From the NCBI RefSeq assembly GCF_021390935.1, contig NZ_JAJPUI010000004.1:248001-312000 (forward strand): a DNA stretch of 64,000 nucleotides, in the 5' to 3' direction. Shown here piece after piece: positions 11,826 to 20,393 of this stretch. Made by a program: the position numbers and the translations under genes. Within the stretch, counting starts at the first letter, position 1; each line of letters begins with the position of its first letter. The notes under the pieces are model-generated. The model was not told where the DNA came from. It worked only from the letters and a program-made list of their open reading frames with translations, and did no database searches. The stretch is from Streptomyces sp. CC228A (GTDB lineage Bacteria > Actinomycetota > Actinomycetes > Streptomycetales > Streptomycetaceae).

Positions 11826-13360
11826 GCACGGAGCAGGGCCCCGCGCCCGGCCCCGGCGAGTGGCAGCGGCTGGACTGGAGGGTGATCCCGCTCTCCGGCC
11901 TCTTCGGCGGCGGACTGTCCCTGGGCTCCTTCGTCCCCGTCGCCGTCGTGGTGATGGGCAAACTGCCGCTGTGGTCGGCGCTGCTGGTACTGCCGGCGTG
12001 GTTCCTGCTGCCCGTCCTCGGCGGGGCGGGCATCGGGTACGTGCGCTGGCGGCGCACCCGCTACCGCGTCGGGCCCGAACGGGCCGAGCTGCACACCGGC
12101 GTCCTGCTGGTGAAACGCCGCTCCCTCGCCCGCGAACGCATCCGCAGCGTCGACCTGACCGCCCATCTCCTGCTGCGCGTCCTCGGACTCGTCAAGGTCC
12201 GGATCGGCACCGGCGAGCAGTCCGCCGGCGGCGAGTCCACCCTGGAGCTCGACCCCGTCACCCGCGCGGAGGGGGAGCGGCTGCGCCGCGAGCTGCTCAA
12301 CCGCCAGGAGGCCGCCGACGGCGTGCCGCGGCAGGACGGCGAGCTCGCCGTCCTCCGGCCCGCCTGGGTCCGCTACGCCCCCCTGTCGTTCGTCGCGCCC
12401 CTCCTCGGCGGCGCGGCGGCCGGAGGTGTGATGCAGGTCAGCGAGTGGTTCGGCGCGCAGGGTGAAGTCATCGACTGGATAGGCGGCCTGTTCCGCGACA
12501 CCCCGCTGCTGTGGCTCGTCGCCGCCCTCGCCGCCGCGGCGCTCCTCGCCGGCGCCGCCGGCGCCCTCGCCGTCTGGGTGGAGATGTGGTGGAACTACCG
12601 GCTGGAACGGGAGCCGGGCGGCACGCTGCGGCTGCGGCGCGGGCTGCTCACCGCCCGCTCCCTGACCATCGAGGAGCGGAGGCTGCGAGGCGTCGCGCTC
12701 GTCGAACCGCTCGGCATCCGGCTGTGCCGGGCCGCCCGCGTCGACGCGATAGCCACCGGCCTCGTACAGGGAAAGGACGATGAGCGCGACAGCCACCGGA
12801 CGCTGCTGCCCGCGGTGCCGCGCCCGGTCGCCGAGACCGTCGCCGGACGCGTCCTCAGGGACGGGGGAGGCGCCCTGCGCGCCCCGCTCACCCCGCATCC
12901 CCGAGCCGCCCGCGGCCGGCGCCTGCGCTGGGCCCTCACCTCCGCCTCGGTGCCCGTACTGGGCCTCGCCGCTACCGGGGCGTTCCTCCGCCTGCCGGAG
13001 CTCCTGTACGCGGCGCTGGGCAGCGCCCTGGCCCTGCTGCCGCTCGCGGTGCTGCTCGCCCTGGACGCCTACCGGAACCTCGGCCACGGCATCGACGGCC
13101 CCCACCTGCTGGCGCGCTCCGGTACGGTGCGGCGGTCCACGGTCGTCCTCCAGCGGGGCGGCGTCATCGGGTGGACGGTGAAGCAGTCGTACTTCCAGCG
13201 CAGGTCCGGGCTGCTCACCCTCACCGCGACGACGGCGGCGGGTGACGGGGCGTACGAGATACCGGACGCGGACGAGACCGAGGGGCTGCGCTTCGCGGCG
13301 GACGCGGTGCCGGGCCTGCTGGAGCCGTTCCTGCAGAAGCCGCCATCCCGGGCCATATGA
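11822..13360 (+). CDS. Membrane PH-domain protein (DUF304, YdbT-like), second of a pair
   Basis: 512-residue membrane protein with repeated units of paired helices plus DUF304/PH domain. The first is near residues 30-160 (VGPERAELHTGVLLVKRRSLARERIRSVDL...LLRVLGLVKVRIGTG). A second follows (LRRGLLTARSLTIEERRLRGVALVEPLGIRL) and a third is C-terminal (RSGTVRRSTVVLQRGGVIGWTVKQSYFQRRSGLLTLTATT). ATG overlaps the previous stop. A 49-bp exact copy of its 3' region (13274-13322) recurs at 14747-14795, downstream of the acyltransferase gene. Confidence 0.87.
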   Translation: MSTEQGPAPGPGEWQRLDWRVIPLSGLFGGGLSLGSFVPVAVVVMGKLPLWSALLVLPAWFLLPVLGGAGIGYVRWRRTRYRVGPERAELHTGVLLVKRRSLARERIRSVDLTAHLLLRVLGLVKVRIGTGEQSAGGESTLELDPVTRAEGERLRRELLNRQEAADGVPRQDGELAVLRPAWVRYAPLSFVAPLLGGAAAGGVMQVSEWFGAQGEVIDWIGGLFRDTPLLWLVAALAAAALLAGAAGALAVWVEMWWNYRLEREPGGTLRLRRGLLTARSLTIEERRLRGVALVEPLGIRLCRAARVDAIATGLVQGKDDERDSHRTLLPAVPRPVAETVAGRVLRDGGGALRAPLTPHPRAARGRRLRWALTSASVPVLGLAATGAFLRLPELLYAALGSALALLPLAVLLALDAYRNLGHGIDGPHLLARSGTVRRSTVVLQRGGVIGWTVKQSYFQRRSGLLTLTATTAAGDGAYEIPDADETEGLRFAADAVPGLLEPFLQKPPSRAI

Positions 13361-13403
13361 GGGCAGGGCATACGATGTCCGCCGTGCGGCGGGGGAGGTG
13401 CAA

Positions 13404-14579
13404 GTGCCGCACGCCACCCCAGTCCACCATCGAACGGATGTTTCTTTGAGTGCCACGGCCCTGGTGTCTTCGCGGGAAGCCACTTCACCCCCGAACCGGG
13501 AACAGGCGGGTGCCCCCCGACCGGGTGCCCACCTGCCCTCCCTGACAGGGATGAGGTGGGCAGCGGCCCTCGTCGTGTTCCTCTTCCATCTGAAGAACGC
13601 CAAGTACTTCGGCGGCGACGACCTCGACCTCGTGGTGTGGGCGTTCGGGCCCGGCGCGGTCGGGGTGACCTTCTTCTTCATCCTCTCGGGGTTCGTGCTG
13701 GCCTGGTCCGCGCGGCCGGGGGACAGCGCGGTGTCCTTCTGGAGGCGCCGACTCGCCCGGATCTACCCCGTGCACGTGGTCACCACGCTCGCCGCCCTGG
13801 CGCTGGCGTTCACCGTGCTGCCCGAACTCAGGCCGCACGGCCTCAAGGAGACGGCCGCGAACTTCCTGCTGCTGAACGCCTGGAAGGACGCGTGGTGGCA
13901 CGGCATCAACCCGGTCAGCTGGTCGCTCGTCTGCGAGGCCTTCTTCTACGCCTGCTTCCCCGCCCTCTACGCGGTGCTGCGCCGGCTCGGCCCCCGCGCG
14001 CTGTACGCCCTGTCGGCGGTGTGCGTCGGCACGGTGATGGTCCTTCCCGAGGCGAACGCCCATCTGGACCTCGGCGTCGTCCTCTACAACTTCCCGCTCG
14101 CACGCCTCCCCGAGTTCGTCCTGGGCGTCGCCCTGGCCCGGCTGGTCCGGCTCGGCGCCTGGCGCGGGCCCGGTCTGGAAGCCGCCACGGCCATCACCCT
14201 GATCGGGTACTTCATGACCCCGTACTTCCTCAACGCGTACGCGTCCACCACCGTCCTCGGCTTCGCCCTCCTCATTCCGGCGGGAGCGCTCGCCGACATC
14301 GAGGGCAGGAAGACGATGTGGCAGGGACGCCGCACGGTGAAGCTGGGTGAGTGGTCGTTCGCGTTCTACATGGTGCACGTGCTGGTCCTGGAGGCCGGGA
14401 CGCTGGTGTTCGGCCACCAGCCCCGCTTCGACACCCTCCCGGCGCTGGCGGCCGCCGCCGCCGTCTTCACCGTCACCCTGGGCCTCTCGGCAGCGCTCTA
14501 CCGGTGGGTGGAGCTGCCGGGCCGCCGCCTCGTCCTCGGCAAGCGCAAGCCCCGTCGCACAGCCGGCGCCACGGGCTGA
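13404..14579 (+). CDS. Acyltransferase family 3 membrane protein (OafA/YrhL-like)
   Basis: Integral membrane O-acyltransferase that would transfer an acyl group to a surface polysaccharide, lipid or secondary metabolite; substrate unknown. The product has about 391 residues with roughly ten hydrophobic segments. The N-terminal SLTGMRWAAALVVFLFHL carries the conserved Arg and His of the family, and FFFILSGFVLAW follows. GTG 13404 is chosen for GGGGGAGG upstream; TTG 13446 and GTG 13464 are alternatives. It sits in a variable spot: the end of the previous gene is duplicated behind it, so the gene appears to be an inserted cassette. Confidence 0.85.
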   Translation: MPHATPVHHRTDVSLSATALVSSREATSPPNREQAGAPRPGAHLPSLTGMRWAAALVVFLFHLKNAKYFGGDDLDLVVWAFGPGAVGVTFFFILSGFVLAWSARPGDSAVSFWRRRLARIYPVHVVTTLAALALAFTVLPELRPHGLKETAANFLLLNAWKDAWWHGINPVSWSLVCEAFFYACFPALYAVLRRLGPRALYALSAVCVGTVMVLPEANAHLDLGVVLYNFPLARLPEFVLGVALARLVRLGAWRGPGLEAATAITLIGYFMTPYFLNAYASTTVLGFALLIPAGALADIEGRKTMWQGRRTVKLGEWSFAFYMVHVLVLEAGTLVFGHQPRFDTLPALAAAAAVFTVTLGLSAALYRWVELPGRRLVLGKRKPRRTAGATG

Positions 14580-14603
14580 ACCGCACCTGCCCGCGCATAC
14601 GGG

Positions 14604-14649
14604 GGAGGCCCGGTCCGCGCACGCGGAAGCGCGCGCGGACCGGGCCTCC
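14604..14649. terminator. Terminator after the acyltransferase gene, copy 1 of a repeated hairpin
   Basis: A 17-bp perfect stem (GGAGGCCCGGTCCGCGC at 14604-14620 with its complement at 14633-14649) and a 12-base loop. Forty-three of 46 bases are shared with the hairpin at 15760-15805 in front of pgl, so it is a duplicated element as well as a terminator. Confidence 0.8.
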
Positions 14650-14652
14650 GGT

Positions 14653-14700
14653 GCAGCGGCCAGAGAGGGCTGCACCGACAGGTACAGGGACCGGGGGCCG
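14653..14700 (-). pseudogene. Relic resembling the 3' end of pgl
   Basis: After the repeated hairpin, the sequence AGGGCTGCACCGACAGGTACAGGGACCGGGG follows the same spacing and, by eye, roughly three quarters of the bases of the pgl end at 15818-15850. Read on the minus strand it gives PRSLYLSVQP, compared with PRTLYPAAQP at the pgl C-terminus. No stop codon matches. I infer a decayed second copy of the pgl end left by a tandem duplication or recombination. Confidence 0.45.
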
Positions 14701-14746
14701 CCGCGACCCGGCCGACGCGATACGGCGCAGGGGAGACCGAGGCAGC

Positions 14747-14821
14747 GAGACCGAGGGGCTGCGCTTCGCGGCGGACGCGGTGCCGGGCCTGCTGGGACCG
14801 TTCCTCGAACGGCAGCCGTGA
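14747..14821 (+). pseudogene. Orphan duplicate of the 3' end of the YdbT-like gene
   Basis: The first 49 bases are identical to 13274-13322 and the frame continues ETEGLRFAADAVPG LLGPFLERQP then stop. It resembles an alternative, perhaps ancestral, end of the PH-domain gene. The intact gene ends differently (LEPFLQKPPSRAI) 1.4 kb upstream. It marks the start of a second copy of the locus. Confidence 0.7.
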
Positions 14822-14877
14822 CGCATGCCACGCCGCAGGCGGCATGCCGCCCCCCGCGGGTCGGTGATCATGGCGCA

Positions 14878-15720
14878 ATGACCTACACCAGCCGTCGTAC
14901 CGTACTGACCGCTCTCGCCGCGGCTGCCGTGGCCGGCCCCGCCCTGGACGGCCTGACCGCCGCTCCCGCGCACGCCACGGGCGAGTTCGACACCTACAGC
15001 TCCAACACCGACCTCTACACCCGGCTCGCCGGACAAGAGGGGGTGGACTTCGCCCGCCGCTACAAGCGGCACGAGTTCCTCGACCACAGCTACACCGAGC
15101 GCTACCCCTACAACCGCACCACGATCCTGGCCATGCACGGCGGCGGCATCGAGATGGGCACCTCCGAGCTCTGCCTCGGCATAGCGGGCTACCACCCCGC
15201 CACCCTCGCACCGGCCGACGACGGCCTCGGGGTGCACGACTACTGGATGTTCGAGGGGCTGCGCAGCTCCAACAACCGGGAACTGCACGTCACCGCCAAG
15301 AACAACGACGACCACGTCTGCCGGTCGATGGTCCGCTCCAGCCTGAACGTGCTCAGCCTGCACGGCTGCACGTCCGCCCAGGCGGGCACCTCCGACCCGC
15401 AGGCCGTGGTCGTCGGCGGGCTCAACAAGCGGTTCAGGACGCTGCTCAAGGCCGAGTTCGACGCGGTGGGCATCGCCTGGCGGGACGGCGACGAACTCCC
15501 CGACCTGGCCGGGGTGAACCCGAACAACCCCTGCAACCTCACCATGCTGGGCAAGGGCGGCCAGCTGGAGCTCACCACCGAGCTGCGCGCCGCGATGTAC
15601 TCCGTCAACACCCGGAAGGGCCGAGCCGGCAGCACCACGCAGAAGTACTGGGACTTCGTCGGCGCCTGCCGCGCCGCGATCGCCGCCCTCCACGGGGACC
15701 CCGACCAGATCGTCCTCTGA
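14878..15720 (+). CDS. Tat-exported poly-gamma-glutamate hydrolase family protein
   Basis: 280-residue exported protein. It begins with a twin-arginine signal (TSRRTVLTALAAAAVAG, cleavage probably after AHA near residue 34). The mature part matches the phage-type poly-gamma-glutamate hydrolase family (PghP, DUF867): a zinc site in MHGGGIEMGTSEL, then LSLHGC. It should cut gamma-linked glutamyl polymers or a related amide outside the cell. ATG 14878 has no strong ribosome site. It is bracketed by the two copies of the repeated hairpin and convergent with pgl, so it is probably a monocistronic cassette. Confidence 0.85.
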   Translation: MTYTSRRTVLTALAAAAVAGPALDGLTAAPAHATGEFDTYSSNTDLYTRLAGQEGVDFARRYKRHEFLDHSYTERYPYNRTTILAMHGGGIEMGTSELCLGIAGYHPATLAPADDGLGVHDYWMFEGLRSSNNRELHVTAKNNDDHVCRSMVRSSLNVLSLHGCTSAQAGTSDPQAVVVGGLNKRFRTLLKAEFDAVGIAWRDGDELPDLAGVNPNNPCNLTMLGKGGQLELTTELRAAMYSVNTRKGRAGSTTQKYWDFVGACRAAIAALHGDPDQIVL

Positions 15721-15759
15721 TCCGGATGATCCGGAGCGGGCCACCGGGCCCCACGGGAA

Positions 15760-15801
15760 AGGCCCGGTCCGCGCACGCAGGAGTGCGCGCGGACCGGGCC
15801 T
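15760..15801. terminator. Bidirectional terminator between hydrolase and pgl, copy 2 of the hairpin
   Basis: A 15-bp perfect stem (AGGCCCGGTCCGCGC at 15760-15774 with its complement at 15787-15801) whose loop can pair further (GCAC/GTGC). It lies 39 bases after the hydrolase stop and 15 bases after the pgl stop, serving convergent genes. Confidence 0.82.
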
Positions 15802-15816
15802 CCGGTACGACGTCCG

Positions 15817-16600
15817 TCAGGGCTGCGCCGCCGGGTACAGCGTCCGGGGCAGCTGCGAAGCGGCCGCCGCGTCCAGCAGCCACAGCGTGCGGGACCGCCC
15901 GTAGGCACCCGCAGCCGGGGCCTGGAGCTCACCCGCACCCGACAGGGCCATGGCCACCGCCTTCGCCTTGTCCTCGCCGGCCGCCAGCAGCCACACCTCA
16001 CGGGCGGCCCGGATCGCCGGGAACGTCAGCGAGACACGGGTCGGCGGGGGCTTGGGCGCGCCGTGCACGCCCACCACCGTGCGCTCCGCCTCCCGCGCCG
16101 CCGGGTGCTCGGGGAACAGCGACGCCACATGCGTGTCGGGGCCCACGCCCAGCAGCAGCACGTCGAACGCGGGCACCGGACCGTGGTTCTCCGGTCGCGC
16201 CGCCGCGGCCAGCTTCCTCGGCGTACGCGGCGGCCGCGGCATCCGCGTCCGCGCCGTACGGCCCGTCCGACACCGGCATCGGATGCACCCGCGCCGGGTC
16301 CAGCGGCACGCTGTCCAGCAGCGCGGCCCGTGCCTGCGTGTCGTTCCGGTCGGGGTCGCCCTCCGGCAGGAAGCGCTCGTCGCCCCACCACAGGTCGAGC
16401 CGCGACCAGTCGACCGCGTCCCGGGCGGGCGCAGCCGCCAGCGCGGCCAGCAGGCCGTTGCCGTTGCGGCCGCCGGTCAGCACCACCGACGCCGAGCCGC
16501 GGGAGGACTGGGCGTCGACGATCCGGGTGATGAGCCGGGCCGCGGCGGCCTGGGCCATCAGCTCCTTGTCGCGGTGGACGACGAGCTGGGGCGCGCTCAC
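15817..16600 (-). pseudogene. pgl: 6-phosphogluconolactonase, frame broken by one extra base
   Basis: Hydrolyses 6-phosphoglucono-delta-lactone in the oxidative pentose phosphate pathway; expected length about 260 residues. The N-terminal part reads in one frame (VSAPQLVVHRDKELM, VVLTGGRNGNGLLAAL, WWGDERFLPEGDPDRN). The rest (FDVLLLGVGPDTHVASLFPEHPA, LTFPAIRAAREVWLLAAGEDKA) reads in another. The switch is at 16211-16219, where minus-strand GAGGAAGCTGG replaces an expected GAGGAGCTGG; removing one A restores AYAEELAAAARPE. All motifs are otherwise intact, so a sequencing error is at least as likely as a real mutation. GTG start overlaps the opcA stop (GTGA). Confidence 0.85.
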
Positions 16601-17715
16601 TTCGCCGCCTTCTTCGCCGGGGACTTCCTCGCGGCTGAGCCCGGCTTCGCGGTGGAGCCCGACTTCGCGGCGGCGTCGGCCGTGCCGCCGGTCTCCGCGC
16701 CGTCCTCGGCTCCGCTCTCCGCGTCGGCCGCCGCCGGGGCGCGGGCGGCGCCGCCGGTCCCGGCACCCCTGCCCGTCGGCTCCGCGGCCTGCGCGGCCAG
16801 CCGGTCCACACCGAACCGCAGCGCGGAGGCGTAGATGTCGTCCGGGTCGAGCCGCCGCAGCTCCTCGGCGATCAGCTCGGCCGTCTCGCGGCGCTTGAGC
16901 GCCACGGCACGGTCCGGCTGCTCGTGGATGGACAGCGTCGCCAGCGAGCCGTTGGGCCGGTCGAGCACGATCGGCCCGCAGTTCGTCGCCAGCCGCACGG
17001 CCGTCAGCCCGGGGCCCTTCGACGGGGAGCGCCGCACCGAAACGTCCAGGCGGTCGGCCAGCCACATGGCGAGCAGCTCCACGCTCGGGTTGAACTCCTC
17101 GCCCTCGACCTCCGCCGAGGTGACCTCGCACACGACCTGGTCCAGGGCCGCCGCCAGCATCGAGCGCCACGGCGTGATCCGGGTCCAGGACAGGTCCGTG
17201 TCGCCCGGCGTGTAGGCGGCGGAGCGGTCCTTCAGCTCCCCGATCGGGTCCTCGGCGTTGTAGGTGTCGGTGACCCGGCGCTGGCCGAGCGCACCCAGCG
17301 GGTCGTTGGCCGGGTCGGTCGGCGCGTTCACCGGCCACCAGACCACCACGGGGGCGTCCGGCAGCAGCAGCGGCAGCACCACCGACTGGGCGTGGTCCAC
17401 GACCTCGCCGTACAGCCGCAGGATCACCGTCTCGCCGGTGCCCGCGTCGGCGCCCACCCGCACCTCGGCGTCCAGCCGCGCCTTGGCCCGGTCGCGCGGC
17501 GACCGCGCGACCCGCTTGATCACGACGAGCGTCCGCGACGGGTGCTCGCGGGACGCCTCGCTGGCGGCCTTGAGCGCGTCGTACGCGTTCTCCTCGTCGG
17601 TGACGATGACCAGGGTCAGCACCATGCCGACGGCCGGCGTGCCGATGGCGCGCCGCCCCTGCACCAGCGCCTTGTTGATGTTGCTGGAGGTGGTGTCCGT
17701 CAGGTCGATCTTCAT
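16597..17715 (-). CDS. opcA: OpcA, assembly protein for glucose-6-phosphate dehydrogenase
   Basis: Actinobacterial/cyanobacterial partner that promotes assembly and activity of Zwf. 372 residues: conserved body (IDLTDTTSSNINKALVQGRRAIG, VVWWPVNAP, WTRITPWRSMLAAALD, FNPSVELLAMWLADRLDV) and a variable Ala/Lys/Gly-rich C-terminal tail of about 60 residues (ending SPAKKAAK) that looks unstructured and basic. Four-base overlaps with zwf upstream and pgl downstream indicate a tightly coupled operon. Confidence 0.96.
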   Translation of the reverse strand: MKIDLTDTTSSNINKALVQGRRAIGTPAVGMVLTLVIVTDEENAYDALKAASEASREHPSRTLVVIKRVARSPRDRAKARLDAEVRVGADAGTGETVILRLYGEVVDHAQSVVLPLLLPDAPVVVWWPVNAPTDPANDPLGALGQRRVTDTYNAEDPIGELKDRSAAYTPGDTDLSWTRITPWRSMLAAALDQVVCEVTSAEVEGEEFNPSVELLAMWLADRLDVSVRRSPSKGPGLTAVRLATNCGPIVLDRPNGSLATLSIHEQPDRAVALKRRETAELIAEELRRLDPDDIYASALRFGVDRLAAQAAEPTGRGAGTGGAARAPAAADAESGAEDGAETGGTADAAAKSGSTAKPGSAARKSPAKKAAK

Positions 17716-19235
17716 GGCCGGCGCCAGCTCCGTCCGTCTCGTGCGAGCATCTCGTCCGCCTCGGCCGGCCCCCAGGTGCCCGCCTGGTACTGCGCGGGCC
17801 TGCTGGTGCGGTCCCAGTACTCCTCGATGGGGTCCAGGATCCGCCAGGACAGCTCGACCTCCTCCACGCGCGGGAAGAGGTTGGCGTCACCGAGGAGGAC
17901 GTCCAGGATCAGCCGCTCGTACGCCTCGGGGCTCGACTCGGTGAACGACTCGCCGTACGCGAAGTCCATCGACACGTCCCGGACCTCCATCGAGGTGCCG
18001 GGGACCTTCGACCCGAACCGCACGGTCACGCCCTCGTCCGGCTGGACGCGGATGACCAGCGCGTTGTGCCCCAGCTCCTCCGTCGCGGTGTGGTCGAAGG
18101 GGGAGTGCGGCGCCCGCTGGAACACCACCGCGATCTCGGTGACCCGGCGGCCCAGGCGCTTGCCGGTCCGCAGGTAGAAGGGGACGCCCGCCCAGCGGCG
18201 GTTGTCGATGCCCAGCTTGATCGCGGCGTAGGTGTCGGTCGTGGAGGCCGGGTCGATGCCCTCCTCCTCCAGGTAGCCGACGACCCGCTCGCCGCCCTGC
18301 CACGCGGCCGTGTACTGCGCGCGGACCGTGGACGCGCCGAGGTCCTTCGGCAGCCGGACCGCGCCCAGCACCTTGGTCTTCTCGGCGGCCAGCGCGTCCG
18401 CGTCGAACGACGCAGGCTCCTCCATCGCCGTCAGCGCGAGCAACTGGAGCAGGTGGTTCTGGATGACGTCGCGGGCGGCGCCGATGCCGTCGTAGTACCC
18501 GGCCCGGCCGCCGATGCCGATGTCCTCCGCCATCGTGATCTGCACGTGGTCGACGTACGACCGGTTCCAGATCGGCTCGAACAGGGTGTTCGCGAACCGC
18601 AGCGCGAGGATGTTCTGGACCGTCTCCTTGCCGAGGTAGTGGTCGATCCGGAACACCTGGTCCGGGGTGAACACCTCGTGGACGATCCGGTTCAGCTCCT
18701 GCGCGGACGCGAGGTCGTGCCCGAACGGCTTCTCGATGACCGCGCGGCGCCAGCACCCGTCCTTCTGGTCCGCGAGCCCGTGCTTCTTCAGCTGCTGCAC
18801 GACCTTCGGGAAGAACTTCGGCGGCACGGACAGGTAGAACGCGAAGTTGCCGCCCGTGCCCTGCGCCTTGTCCAGCTCCTCCATGGTCGCGCGGAGCTGC
18901 TCGAACGCCTCGTCGTCGCCGAAGTCGCCCTGCACGAACCGCATGCCCTGGATGAGCTGCTGCCAGACCTCCTCGCGGAAGGGGGTCCGCGAGTGCTCCT
19001 TCACGGCGTCGTGGACGACCTGGGCGAAGTCCTCATTCTCCCAGTCGCGCCGGGCGAACCCGATCAGCGAGAAGCCCGGCGGCAGCAGGCCCCGGTTCGC
19101 GAGGTCGTACACCGCGGGCATCAGCTTCTTGCGTGACAAGTCACCCGTGACACCGAAGATGACCAGGCCCGACGGCCCCGCGATACGCGGGAGCCGCCGG
19201 TCCGCGGCGTCACGCAGCGGATTGCTGCTCTGCAA
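17712..19235 (-). CDS. zwf: Glucose-6-phosphate 1-dehydrogenase
   Basis: First enzyme of the oxidative pentose phosphate pathway, making NADPH and 6-phosphogluconolactone; 507 residues. The N-terminal FGVTGDLSRKKLMP is the coenzyme loop, and RIDHYLGKE contains the catalytic His/Lys signature. Overlaps opcA by ATGA and follows tal by four bases, so it is translated within the tkt-tal-zwf-opcA-pgl operon. Confidence 0.98.
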   Translation of the reverse strand: MQSSNPLRDAADRRLPRIAGPSGLVIFGVTGDLSRKKLMPAVYDLANRGLLPPGFSLIGFARRDWENEDFAQVVHDAVKEHSRTPFREEVWQQLIQGMRFVQGDFGDDEAFEQLRATMEELDKAQGTGGNFAFYLSVPPKFFPKVVQQLKKHGLADQKDGCWRRAVIEKPFGHDLASAQELNRIVHEVFTPDQVFRIDHYLGKETVQNILALRFANTLFEPIWNRSYVDHVQITMAEDIGIGGRAGYYDGIGAARDVIQNHLLQLLALTAMEEPASFDADALAAEKTKVLGAVRLPKDLGASTVRAQYTAAWQGGERVVGYLEEEGIDPASTTDTYAAIKLGIDNRRWAGVPFYLRTGKRLGRRVTEIAVVFQRAPHSPFDHTATEELGHNALVIRVQPDEGVTVRFGSKVPGTSMEVRDVSMDFAYGESFTESSPEAYERLILDVLLGDANLFPRVEEVELSWRILDPIEEYWDRTSRPAQYQAGTWGPAEADEMLARDGRSWRRP

Positions 19236-19239
19236 GGCC

Positions 19240-20358
19240 CTACGCCTCCGTAGGAGCGAGGCGCTTCAGCTCCGCCTCGGTCGACTTGAGCAGGTCGTTC
19301 CAGGACGCCTCGAACTTCTCGACGCCCTCGTCCTCCAGCAGGCCCACCACGTCGTCGTAGCCGATCCCCAGCTTCTCGACGGCGTCCAGGTCGGCCCGCG
19401 CCTGCTCGTACGTGCCGGCGATGGAGTTGCCGCGGATGTCACCGCGCTCGGCGGTGGCCTCCAGCGTCGCCTCCGGCATGGTGTTGACCGTGCCGGGCGC
19501 GACCAGCTCGTCCACGTACAGCGTGTCCTTGTACGCCGGGTCCTTCACACCGGTGGAGGCCCACAGCGGACGCTGCTTGTTGGCCTGCGCCCGGTCCAGC
19601 GCCTCCCAGCGCTCCGACCCGAACACCTCCTCGTACGCCTGGTAGGCGAGGCGGGCGTTGGCGAGGGCGGCCTTGCCGCGCAGCGCCTTCGCCTCGGGGG
19701 TGCCCAGGGCGTCCAGGCGCTTGTCGATCTCGGTGTCCACCCGGGACACGAAGAAGGACGCCACCGAGTGGATCTTCGACAGGTCCAGGCCGCGCTCCTT
19801 GGCCTTCTCCAGGCCGGCCAGGTAGGCGTCCATGACCTCGCGGTAGCGCTCCAGCGAGAAGATCAGCGTCACGTTGACGCTGATGCCGAGGCCGATGACC
19901 TCGGTGATCGCCGGGATGCCCGCCTTCGTGGCGGGGATCTTGATGAGCGTGTTCGGCCGGTCGATCAGCCACGCCAGCTGCTTCGCCTCGGCGACCGTGG
20001 CGCGCGTGTCGTGGGCGAGCCGCGGGTCGACCTCGATCGACACGCGGCCGTCCTGGCCCTGCGTCGCGTCGTACACCGGGCGCAGGATGTCGGCGGCGTC
20101 GCGGACGTCCGCCGTCGTGATCATCCGGATGGCCTCCTCGACGGTCACCCTGCGGGCCGCGAGGTCCTCCAGCTGGCGGTCGTAGCCGTGGCCCTCGGAG
20201 ATCGCCTTCTGGAAGATCGACGGGTTGGTGGTGACACCCACCACGTGCTGCTGGTCGATCAGCTCCTGGAGGTTCCCCGAGGTGATCCGCTTGCGGGACA
20301 GGTCGTCCAGCCAGATCGCGACGCCTTCGTCGGAGAGGCGCTTGAGTGCGTCTGTCAT
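19240..20358 (-). CDS. tal: Transaldolase
   Basis: Transfers a dihydroxyacetone unit between sugar phosphates in the non-oxidative pentose phosphate pathway. 372 residues, the longer actinobacterial class. Motifs are [13 protein letters not shown] near residue 45, [12 protein letters not shown], and IKIPAT, which contains the Schiff-base lysine. ATG 20358 is supported by AGGAGA nine bases upstream; the frame is open far upstream but antisense to tkt. 35 bp downstream of tkt. Confidence 0.97.
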   Translation of the reverse strand: MTDALKRLSDEGVAIWLDDLSRKRITSGNLQELIDQQHVVGVTTNPSIFQKAISEGHGYDRQLEDLAARRVTVEEAIRMITTADVRDAADILRPVYDATQGQDGRVSIEVDPRLAHDTRATVAEAKQLAWLIDRPNTLIKIPATKAGIPAITEVIGLGISVNVTLIFSLERYREVMDAYLAGLEKAKERGLDLSKIHSVASFFVSRVDTEIDKRLDALGTPEAKALRGKAALANARLAYQAYEEVFGSERWEALDRAQANKQRPLWASTGVKDPAYKDTLYVDELVAPGTVNTMPEATLEATAERGDIRGNSIAGTYEQARADLDAVEKLGIGYDDVVGLLEDEGVEKFEASWNDLLKSTEAELKRLAPTEA

Positions 20359-20393
20359 GAGAGATGCATCTCCTACTCGTACTCGTACGGGCG

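Noticed and set aside
14347..14877. N-terminal extension of the poly-gamma-glutamate hydrolase into the region before 14878
   Set aside because: The frame is open but antisense-like and low in features; ATG 14878 starts a perfect twin-arginine signal.
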